Source of the DNA: Symbiodinium natans
Taxonomy: Eukaryota; Sar; Dinophyceae; Suessiales; Symbiodiniaceae
DNA: 64,000 bases
Reading direction: 5' to 3'
Assembly (NCBI GenBank): GCA_905221605.1
Contig: CAJNDS010002415.1
Location: forward strand, 1 to 64,000
Shown: one piece after another, positions 56,802 through 64,000 of the stretch
How positions within the stretch are numbered: the stretch's first letter is position 1
Layout: each line of letters opens with the position of its first letter
Notes under the pieces: model-generated
Told to the model about the DNA's origin: nothing
The model's database searches: none
The model's input: only the letters and a program-made list of their open reading frames with translations
Made by a program: the position numbers and the translations under genes

Positions 56802-57110
56802 ACCCCCACCCGCCTGTCTTTTTGCCTCCTGTTGCTACCCCCCCCCCCCCCCCAAACGTTTCACAGAACTCTGTCGAGCAGGCTGGGATGATCTTCGAAC
56901 CATGCGAGCGGGTTTTGACCTCTCAACTATGCTCCAGCGGGGTCGGCGGCTTAGTCATATCATATTTTGTATTCGTATCCTTATTCTTATTCTCATTATT
57001 ATTGTTGTTGTCATTTTTGTGCGTATGCTTCTTATTATTAATCTTCTTGTTATTCACTATTATTGTTATTGTACCTGCGCTGTTGATCTTTGCTTTTATT
57101 GTTTTCCTTT
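56200..57110 (+). repeat. Degenerate TTA/TTC trinucleotide tracts flanking an 81-base C run
   Basis: T-rich imperfect trinucleotides at 56,200-56,510 and 56,950-57,110 enclose a C homopolymer at 56,721-56,801. The sense is the complement of the tract at 53,283-53,392. Proline- and Leu/Ile-rich frames here are artefacts. A unique GC-rich piece (56,515-56,700) carries no recognised gene. Confidence 0.85.
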
Positions 57111-57529
57111 CGTACGAGCGGCTCATAGTCAAAGACCAAGCTCTGCGAAGCTTGTTGGAGACCTACACCCCTAAGTCTTTTAGGTTTTGGGGTTAAGGGT
57201 TAAGGGTTTAGGATTTAGGGCTTGGGGTGTAAGGTTTACGGTTGAAGATTTAGGCTTCAGGGTTTGCTTAGGTCCGTCTTCCAGAAAGTGCCCTGAACCA
57301 AAAATCCAAACAAACCCGAAACAGCTGCCACGCTAACAGTCTCAACGCTAAAAGAGCACCACTTGAGAACCCTAAACCCTAAGCCCCTAAGCCCCTAACC
57401 CCCTAAGACCCTGAACCCTAGACCCTAGACCCTGAACCCTAAAACCCCTAAACCCCTAGATCCCAGACCCCAAACCCCGCAAACCCCTAAATTTTCCAAG
57501 ACCCTAAGCCCCCCCAAACCCTAACCCCT

Positions 57530-57622
57530 AAACCCCTAAACCCCTAAACCCCTAAACCCCTAAACCCCTAAACCCCTAAACCCCTAAACCCCTAAACCCC
57601 TAAACCCCTAAACCCCTAAACC
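57530..57622 (-). repeat. Homogenised 8-mer CCCCTAAA run
   Basis: Eleven or more perfect CCCCTAAA units in a row, followed by ordinary CCCTAAA and CCCCAAA variants. Confidence 0.95.
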
Positions 57623-57721
57623 ATAGCACCCTAAACCCTAAACCCCAAACCCCAAACCCCAAACCCTAAACCCTAAACCCTAAACCCTAAACCCTAAACC
57701 CTAACCCTAAACCCCGAAAGC

Positions 57722-57786
57722 TGGAGCCCCAGACTGATCAGCGTTTTCTTCATGGTGGCTTTTGCCACCGTGACCGCCTGCCGCAT
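57722..57786 (-). CDS. Probable exon of a helical protein
   Basis: The minus strand reads MRQAVTVAKATMKKTLISLG, 65 nt between an AG acceptor and a GC donor. Amphipathic helix, TPR-like at best. Confidence 0.45.
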
Positions 57787-58073
57787 CTTGGGGTTTTGGG
57801 GGTTTAGGGTTTAGGGTTTAGGGTTCAGGGTTCAGGGTTTAGGGTTGGGTTTGTAGGGTTTATGGGGCTCATAGGGGCTTATCGGGATTTCTAGGGCCAG
57901 TGCTGTAGAGGGTCTGTAGAGTTCAGAGGGTTGATGGGATTTAGGGTGGTGGGTGGAAGGGTTGCGTGTAAGGGGGTCCAGGGAGTCGGGTTGAAGGTCT
58001 GCCCCAGGTCTCGAGTTTTCGGCTCGGAGGCTCTAAGCTGGGCTTAGGGTTCATTCGTGTAAGGTTTCTGGGG

Positions 58074-58195
58074 TACAAGGAGGGCCCCCTTACTACAGGA
58101 ACTATAGTTGGGGGACGTATATCCTAAGTTAGGATCCTTGTAGCTCAATTTCGGGTTCTTTAGACCCTACTTAAATCTAGGGCGGGGCCCTCCTC
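58074..58195. mobile_element. MITE-like element, family II
   Basis: Begins TACAAGGAGGGCCCCCTTAC and ends GGCGGGGCCCTCCT. The interior has ATCCTAAGTTAGGATCC, a perfect palindrome. Confidence 0.65.
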
Positions 58196-58397
58196 GAATG
58201 GGGCTCTTTGGTAGATGAAGGGATTCGGCATCATTAGGTGAACCCTAACATCCGCGCCCCTCGCCTAAACCCTTAACCCTGCTTAACCCTAAACCCTAAA
58301 CCCTGAACCACCCTAAACCCCAAACCGCCTAACCCCCAATTAAACCCCAAACCCCAAACCCCCCCCCCCCCCCCCCCTCCCCCACACACAAAAAGGC

Positions 58398-58466
58398 TAG
58401 AGCCCATGCCACATGGAAGGCCTCGCGCGCCGGACGGACAGCCTTCTCAGCACCGCGGAGAGAAAC
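58398..58466 (-). CDS. Probable exon of a helical protein
   Basis: The minus strand reads VSLRGAEKAVRPAREAFHVA then WAL, exactly 23 codons between an AG acceptor and a GC donor. Confidence 0.45.
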
Positions 58467-58913
58467 CTGTGTTGGGCTTAGGATGTAAGGGTTAGGGCTT
58501 AGGGTGTAGGAATTAGGGTTTAGGGTTTAGGGTTTGGGGTTTAGGATGTAAGGTTTAGGGAATAGGGTTTGGGGTTTAGGATGTAAGGTTTAGGGAATAG
58601 GGTTTATGGTTTAGGTCTAGGGCTGAGGGTGGCGGGGTCAGGGAAGGGCGTTGATGCCAAGGGCTTTGTGGTTTGGGGTTTAGGGTTTAGGGATTAGGGG
58701 TCAGGGAAGGGCGTTAAGTTGCAAGGCTTACGATCCATGCTCACGAAACCCCAAGCCCAGTCTTTCATAGGAACTGCGATCAAACACATGTATACCATTA
58801 GTAACTGACATAAAACATTAAGGTTTGGGTTCTTCCAGGAGGGTGCTAGGGATTCAGATCAGCAACCTTGCCTATCTGCCATAGTCTGCCGTCGGGCTTA
58901 GCTATGTAATTAT

Positions 58914-59016
58914 CTGAGTAGCCCAGCAACCTTATTATAATAAGGGTACCCTTTTGTTGGTTAGTTTACAAGGGAACCCAGAACAAAACAAGGGTAAAGG
59001 GTACCGGCTCTCAAGG
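58914..59016. mobile_element. MITE-like element, family III
   Basis: Begins CTGAGTAGCCCAGCAACC, then TAAGGGTACCCTTTTGTTGG. The right end is decayed (GGGTACCGGCTCTCAAGG). Confidence 0.6.
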
Positions 59017-59235
59017 TGAGGGCCGGGGAGGTTTTGCAGGCGCAAGCGTGCTAACTGCTACGAAGCTCTTTTGGGAGATCTGCTTCACAGTTTCCCCTTC
59101 TGAAACGGGGGCATACACCTTCTGCTGCTCTAAGAAATCTGGTATGGGTTTGCTTGGTTACGCCAACCCCCCCGCCCCCTCAAAAAAAAAAAACGACCAC
59201 TCATTATCATATGATTGTTATGGGGCTCTTGCTTT

Positions 59236-59472
59236 CTAGGCGTTGCGGTAAAACCTTACCCCTGTAAGTGGCCGGAAACCTACATCCCAAACAATAAGCT
59301 GCGCAAACACTGCTACAGGATTGCTCGCAATGTGTGAGGCTTCGTCCTGGAATTCTCCATCTGTCCCCGACAGGTACACTAGAAGCATGCCATGTACGAG
59401 CCGATCTAGCTGTTCCGTGCGTACTGACTCTACCACCAAAATCCTCCGAACAAAAATCCCGAAAGAAGGCAC
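59236..59472 (-). CDS. Probable exon, unknown protein
   Basis: A 78-codon minus-strand frame with protein-like composition: RRILVVESVRTEQLDRLV, MLLVYLSGTDGEFQDEA, VAVFAQLIVWDVGFRPL. It is one of the longest unique islands of the zone. I do not recognise it. Flanking splice sites are not fixed. Confidence 0.4.
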   Translation of the reverse strand: MPSFGIFVRRILVVESVRTEQLDRLVHGMLLVYLSGTDGEFQDEASHIASNPVAVFAQLIVWDVGFRPLTGVRFYRNA

Positions 59473-59537
59473 GCTTTAAACCCTAAACAGGAAAAATGCA
59501 AAACATCTCAAAAGCCTATCCAGGTACTTTACCCCCA

Positions 59538-59652
59538 AAGGGTCCATACGCCTAAATAGGGGTGTGCTTGGGCTTGGGATTTAAGGTACCTTGTATTATA
59601 GAGTGACTTTGCCGCTCAAAGTACATGATCTTTAGGTACACATGGACCCTTA
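59538..59652. mobile_element. Inverted-repeat element (AAGGGTCCATxxGCCTAAATAGG arms)
   Basis: The left arm AAGGGTCCATACGCCTAAA and the right arm TTTAGGTACACATGGACCCTT are complements. The interior is decayed. Related to the piece at 31,596-31,680. Confidence 0.65.
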
Positions 59653-59699
59653 GGGCCTTAGGGTACAGACTCTCTAGAAACGATCATACTGCGAATGTG

Positions 59700-59795
59700 T
59701 CGTTGTTTCCCCGTCTTGCTCCCAGACCGCTGCTTGACCCAATGAAGCGTCATTCTTGCAGCCCTGTTCACACACTTCAGAGGGACTCGCACCCT
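59700..59795 (-). CDS. Possible exon, unknown protein
   Basis: The minus strand reads EVCEQGCKNDASLGQAAVWE then QDGETTTHSQYD. Unique island next to a CCCTAAA block. Confidence 0.35.
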
Positions 59796-60259
59796 AAACC
59801 CTAAACCCTAAACCCTAAACCCTAAACCCTACACCCTAAACCCTAAACCCGCGTGTCACAGCAGAAGCCGAATCCTAGGGCTTCTCTAGGGTTCTGAGTC
59901 CCAGGAGATCCTGTACCCGCAGCCTATAAAGCACCCAAAGCCCCGCAACAAAATCAAAGCAACAAAAAAAACATAAACTCCCAAACCCCCTAAACCCCAA
60001 AACCCGAAGCTCCTGAAGCTTAGGGGCTTTGGTCCTACACCCTAAACCCTAACAAGCGCCAAGGTGCTGAACTCCTACACTCCTAAACCGGCCTCTACCC
60101 TAAACCCCAAACCCCCAAACCCCAAACTTTGAACACTATACCCTAAACCCTAAACCCTAAACCCTAAACCCTAAACCCTAAACACCAAACCCTAAAACCT
60201 AAACCCTAAACCCGTCCTCCCCTTAGCAGCCCCTTAGAAATCACTTTTTTGCAAGGGAC

Positions 60260-60311
60260 CTGAGCGCCGTCCTGCATCACCAGCGCGGTGTTGACCTTCA
60301 CGGCCAAGAGC
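60260..60311 (-). CDS. Probable micro-exon, unknown protein
   Basis: The minus strand reads LLAVKVNTALVMQDGAQ, 52 nt between an AG|G acceptor and a GT donor (phase 1 in, 0 out). Confidence 0.45.
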
Positions 60312-60663
60312 CTTGTGACCGGGGTTGAGGGGTTTAGGGTTCAGGGGGTTTGGGGTTTTAGGGTCTTAGGGGCTTAGGGGTTCAGGGGTTCAGGGGGTTG
60401 GGGATTTAGGGTTCAGGGGTGTAGGGGTTGAGGGTCTCAGGGGTTTGGGGTTTAGGGGATAAGTGGTTACATGTTTAGGGGTTTAGGGTTAACGTTCAGG
60501 AATTTAGGAGTTGAGGAGTTCAGATTGTAGGAGGCTAGGGGTCTGCCACTAGAGTCTCCTACCTAGTAACTATTCTAGAATATTCTACTGAGATCCCCTC
60601 TAGGCTTTAGGCTTTAAGTGGTTCACAACTCCCCTAACGCGGGGGAGGGGGCGACCACGCACG

Positions 60664-60765
60664 TACAAGGACGGGGCCCCCTTACTATACCAACTAAAGT
60701 TACAGGACTTATGACACAAGTTAGGCTCCTTTAACGCAGTTTAGGGTCCATATAACTCTGGGGTT
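60664..60765. repeat. Partial family II element
   Basis: Has the left end TACAAGGACGGGGCCCCCTTAC and the family interior; the right end is lost. Confidence 0.5.
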
Positions 60766-61502
60766 TAGAGTTTTGGGTTTGGGATGTAGGGTTCTTCCCG
60801 TTCTGCTACTGCCTCTTAGATGTAGTGCAGCCACAATAGGATGCTGCAGGAGCCCCCAAATAGCATGTTTGCCCTAAACCCTGAACTCTAACCCTTAAAG
60901 CCCCTTAACCGCTTAAGCCCAAACACCCTGAACCCTAAACGCCCTTAAACCCCTGAGGTGAAAACCCCAAGGCTCTTGGCGTTAAGGCGCGAATGCAAGC
61001 AGGGCACTTTCGGCCCACAGCTCGAAGTCTCATGTATCAAACGGTGCAGGGCTTAGGGCTCCCTACATTCCTAGAGTTAGCATCTGGGGCCTAGGGATTA
61101 GGATTTAAGGGCACTCTACATTCCAAGGTTTAGGGTCTAGGATCTAGGGTTTAGGGTTCAGGCCTCTCTACACATCTAGGTTTAGGATTTAGGGTTTAGG
61201 GTATAGGGTTTAGGGCTCTCTACATTCCTAGGTTTAGGACATAGGGTCTAGGGTTTAGGGGAGTAGGCCTCTCTACATTGCTAGGACTAGCTGAAGGAGA
61301 GGGACTCTTGGGCTTTGTGGCTTAAGGTTAGAAGGCTTTGGGAAAGTGTCTTTGAAGGGCTTAAAGGGGCTTGGGCTACTGCAAAAGGGCACCTCTGACC
61401 TAAACCCTAAACCCTAAACCCTAAACCCCAAACCCTAAACCCTAAACCCTAAACCCTAAACCCTAAACCCTAAACCCTAAACCCATGACCATGTCTCTGA
61501 GC

Positions 61503-61562
61503 TGCAGGCATCATCTCGACGATCAAGGGCTTATAGGTGGCCTTCTTACCAAGCAGGACAGC
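61503..61562 (-). CDS. Probable micro-exon, unknown protein
   Basis: The minus strand reads AVLLGKKATYKPLIVEMMPA, exactly 20 codons between an AG|G acceptor and a GC donor. Confidence 0.5.
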
Positions 61563-62440
61563 CTGGCAGCTGGGGGTTCCAGGGGTTTAGGGTTCATGGT
61601 TTGGGGGGGGGTTTCGGGGTTTAGGGGTTCAGGGCTTGGGGTGTAGGGGGCGAGGCTTTGGGTTTTGGGGTTAGGGGTTTAGGGGGTTAGGGTTTCGGGT
61701 TTAGGGGGTTAGGGTTTCGGGTTGAGGGTGTAGGGGGTTGGGGTTTAGGGTTTAGGGGTTTAGGGTTTGATCCCTGAACGGTTTCGCACAGGCAAACCCT
61801 ATGCGGGACCCTAAGCTTGTAGATTGAAGGTTTGGGGGGTCCAGCCATATCCAGTCCATTTTCGCGTAGACCTCTAAGACCCTAAGCCCTAGATCCCAAT
61901 GCTCACACACGCTAAACCCCATAAGCCCTGAACCCTGAACGCTAAATCCTTTACATCGTATTCTAGATTCTTCATGGAACCTCACACGCTGGTTTCAAAG
62001 CCTTACTTAAACCCTGAGCCTTCGAAACCTTGTAGCACAAGAGTACGTTTCCCGTAGGGCAAGGGCTTTCAGAGTTTAGGATGTTGGCCCTCTCAACTCA
62101 GAGCAATGTGCTATTTCTTCAGGGAGGAGGAATTCGGGAGTCAGGGCTTTTCATTAAAGGCTGAAAATTGGGGGGGTTTATGGCTTTGGGATTCTAAGTA
62201 GGGAAATCAGGAATCAAGTACCTTATATCGCCCATCTTCGAAGAACAAAAATACCCAGCTCCCTACTGAACAAGGTCTTGATTCTCAAGACCTGCTGGGA
62301 TTCTAGCTTAGGGCAGCTGAAGTCAAACGGTGGCAGTGGTAACAGAACCCATAAAGCTCTAGGCAACACCTGTGGAACGCGCAAACCCAGAAGCCGTAGG
62401 CGAACCCTACCCACCCTCAATCCCCATTACACCTAAAACC

Positions 62441-62788
62441 CTAAACCCCGAACTCCAGAAAGCCGTAGGCAACCCTAAATGTCTGGTCGTGTCGTCCGTT
62501 CTGCAAGGCTTGAAAGGGGTATACTCTCGAAGCGGGACAGCTCGGCCTGTTGGAAAAAGAGCTGGCGTCCTCTTTGAGCACTAGCTTGTCCCCGATCAGT
62601 GTTCTGAACTGATTGTCGGGGCGAGATGCGTTCCAATTAGGTAAAAACCCGATAGCATGCGGCCTGACAGTCATCACCGATCTCCAGATGGCGCAAACGT
62701 GGTCCCGCTGAATGGTGCGCCCGAACATGTCGTTGCAAGTTTCACCCGCCACCTCGCGCCCGAAGCCAGCCGTGCAATGGCTGTGCAA
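62441..62788 (-). CDS. Probable exon or short gene, unknown protein
   Basis: A 115-codon minus-strand frame, the longest unique one in the repeat zone apart from the PPR gene. It contains GREVAGETCNDMFGRTIQRD, HVCAIWRSVMTVRPHAIGF and LIGDKLVLKEDASSFSN. Not recognised. The last codons run into degenerate CCCTAAA-like sequence, so the true 3' limit is probably a splice site near 62,500. Confidence 0.45.
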   Translation of the reverse strand: MHSHCTAGFGREVAGETCNDMFGRTIQRDHVCAIWRSVMTVRPHAIGFLPNWNASRPDNQFRTLIGDKLVLKEDASSFSNRPSCPASRVYPFQALQNGRHDQTFRVAYGFLEFGV

Positions 62789-62933
62789 TGGCTCCCTACT
62801 GGGAGGTCAGGACACAAACCCAACCCTAGACCCTAAACCTAACCCCCTAAATCCTAAACCCTAAACCCTAAACCCCAAAACCCTCAGCCCCTAGAACCCG
62901 TAACCCCTCGTAAACCCTCAGCCCTCAGCCAGC

Positions 62934-63014
62934 CCTCTTTCCAGCCTCATTGGCTGCCCGGACCGCTTCGACGTAGCGGGGCGGCTCGGCGTTTTGATAG
63001 GCGTTGGCCAAGGC
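62934..63014 (-). CDS. TPR-like exon
   Basis: The minus strand reads ALANAYQNAEPPRYVEAVRA then ANEAGKR, exactly 27 codons between an AG|G acceptor and a GC donor. Helix-turn-helix with Ala at TPR-like positions. Confidence 0.55.
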
Positions 63015-63387
63015 CTGGCGTTGAGTAGTAGGGCTTTCTTTAGGGTTGAGGTTTATAGAGTTTATAGGGGTTTAGAGTTTTTCAGGGTTTATAGGGCTAA
63101 GAGGGTTAATGAAGTTTAGGTGTTTTTTGACTGGGATTAGGGTTTTTGGAGTTTAGGGTTTAGAGCTTTGTAGGGTTTATTATTTGTTCACGAGTATCAG
63201 CGGTTTATTGAATGGGACTACAGTTTATGGAGTTTAGGGCTCTTAGCTTTATAGGGTTTATTGGTTAGGGATGAGGGTTTATAGAGTTTAGGGTTCAGGA
63301 ACTTATAGGGTTTGCAGGGTTTGTGGGGTTTGCAGAACTTAGGGTTTGTGGGGTTTAGGGTTTAAGGTTTAGGGCTATACCTTACAG

Positions 63388-63482
63388 GTGAAGAACGGCA
63401 CCCTATTTGCTTTAATTCGGCTTACGCAAGGATTCTTTACAAAATCCAAAAACGGGAAGAAGGGCAGCACTGGGCGTCCTAG
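63388..63482. mobile_element. Degenerate family III element
   Basis: The right end GGGCAGCACTGGGCGTCCTAG fits family III. The left end (GAACGGCACCCTATTTGC) is decayed. Confidence 0.45.
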
Positions 63483-63716
63483 TACAACTTGTACTGGTTC
63501 TTAAACAAGCATTTAGGAAGACTTACTTGTTTTGAGTAGGGAAGAAGGGAACCAGAGATGGACCTTGGGGCTTGGCGCTTCGGTGTTTTCTAGGGTAATT
63601 ATTGAAAAAAGAAAGATTTTTGGGATAAAGTGCCGTCGATACGAGGGAACTTGAAACTGATGGTCGATCTGCAGCTGAGCACATGGAGGGAGTTGGCACT
63701 GCTTTGGCCACGCAGC

Positions 63717-63817
63717 CTGCCAGGTATGCGGCGAGCCTGGGGCCTTTGCTGCTTCATCGATGATGACGTGGCCAGCTTGACTTCCTCTCGGCAGCGCAAT
63801 CGCCAGCTTGCCCGGGT
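63717..63817 (-). CDS. Probable exon, unknown protein
   Basis: The minus strand reads PGKLAIALPRGSQAGHVIID then EAAKAPGSPHTWQ, between an acceptor ACAG and a GC donor. Confidence 0.45.
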
Positions 63818-63915
63818 CTGTCAAACAGCCGAAGGGTTCCTAAACCCTAAACCCTAAACCCTAAACCCTAAACCCTAAACCCTAAACCCTAAACCCTAAA
63901 CCCTAAACCCTAAGC

Positions 63916-64000
63916 TGATACTCAAGGGCATCCGCGGCCTCCGTGCCTTTGGCCTGCCGGGCTGTTCGCACGAGCCACGGCCAGGGACCCGACTCAGAGT
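63916..64000 (-). CDS. Probable exon, truncated by window edge
   Basis: The minus strand reads GPWPWLVRTARQAKGTEAAD then ALEYQ, ending at a GC donor. The 5' side lies outside the window. Helical composition fits the TPR-like exons at 62,934 and 53,776. Confidence 0.45.

Larger units (their letters stand above)
24350..64000. repeat. Interstitial telomere-like repeat zone, mixed orientation
   Basis: Well over fifty blocks of degenerate TTTAGGG or CCCTAAA, from two units to about 110 bases, occur throughout and in both orientations. Perfect heptamer runs include 26,187-26,260, 27,715-27,798, 28,443-28,508, 37,100-37,188, 41,797-41,890, 42,957-43,030, 61,401-61,485 and 63,841-63,912. Variants such as TTTCGGG, TTTGGGG, TTTAGGGG, TTTATAGGG, TTTACAGGG and TTTGCAGGG form local homogeneous runs. 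Unique islands between blocks are mostly exons or small inverted-repeat elements, so this is a gene-containing zone and not a chromosome end. Confidence 0.95.

Noticed and set aside
56553-56891. Proline-rich protein
   Set aside because: The proline run is the 81-base C homopolymer; no domain on either side.
24350-64000. A true telomere or subtelomeric end
   Set aside because: Blocks are short, degenerate and in both orientations, and phase-matched exons lie between them. Neither window edge shows a terminal one-orientation array.
1-64000. tRNA, rRNA or other structural RNA genes
   Set aside because: I looked for T-loop-like GGTTCGAATCC strings and rRNA core sequence and saw none convincing; a covariance-model search would be needed to exclude them.

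Overview
The window reads as nuclear DNA of a dinoflagellate, probably of the Symbiodiniaceae type. The signs are: a telomere-type heptamer TTTAGGG; almost every recognisable coding segment on one (minus) strand; very small exons joined across GT, GC and GA donors with acceptors often reading AG|G; a PPR protein whose N-terminus is a signal peptide followed by an FVAP-like Phe motif, as expected for a peridinin-type plastid; and a Ty1/copia-like element carrying the accessory domains I associate with dinoflagellate elements. Species cannot be fixed from sequence alone.

Layout. 1-4.5 kb: mostly unassigned, with two coding-looking minus-strand segments. About 4.5-11.6 kb: a minus-strand multi-exon gene for a TPR-like helical-repeat protein, its introns holding telomere-like blocks, simple repeats and a small inverted-repeat element. 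11.6-15.2 kb: nothing I can assign. 15.2-23.0 kb: a frameshifted copia-class retroelement on the minus strand. Its order is retropepsin, Fe(II)/2-oxoglutarate-oxygenase-like domain, zinc-ribbon-like segment, SAM-methyltransferase-like domain, integrase, reverse transcriptase, RNase H. gag is not visible. 23.0-24.2 kb: a foldback element with about 130-bp inverted arms around an alternating A/B tandem array and a CTTCC tract, abutting the protease end of the retroelement.

24.35-64.0 kb looks at first like pure repeat: about 40 kb of degenerate TTTAGGG/CCCTAAA blocks in both orientations. The unique islands between the blocks are mostly exons. Translating them on the minus strand and checking phase recovers two genes. 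One (24,594-31,893) encodes a dinoflagellate-type protein with the motif series SHQW, HPDE, DWFAIPQ, SIPAYVEAC, NYTTWLTRG. The other (35,922-42,026) encodes an acyl-carrier-protein domain of the polyketide-synthase type, with its phosphopantetheine serine in a 49-nt exon. More exon-like islands run from 32 to 34 kb and from 43 to 64 kb. Telomere-like repeats here are therefore largely intron sequence; one 58-nt intron is mostly telomere-like. The same introns carry several families of 60-240-bp inverted-repeat elements (MITE-like).

At 46.5-47.5 kb lies an intact, intronless, probably plastid-targeted PPR gene, with a truncated and broken copy just downstream. A LINE-type RNase H fragment sits inside an intron of the carrier-protein gene. 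Long C or G homopolymers (one of 81 C) are scattered through the repeat zone.

All exon models are hand-built from phase and motif agreement. No transcript or database evidence was available.
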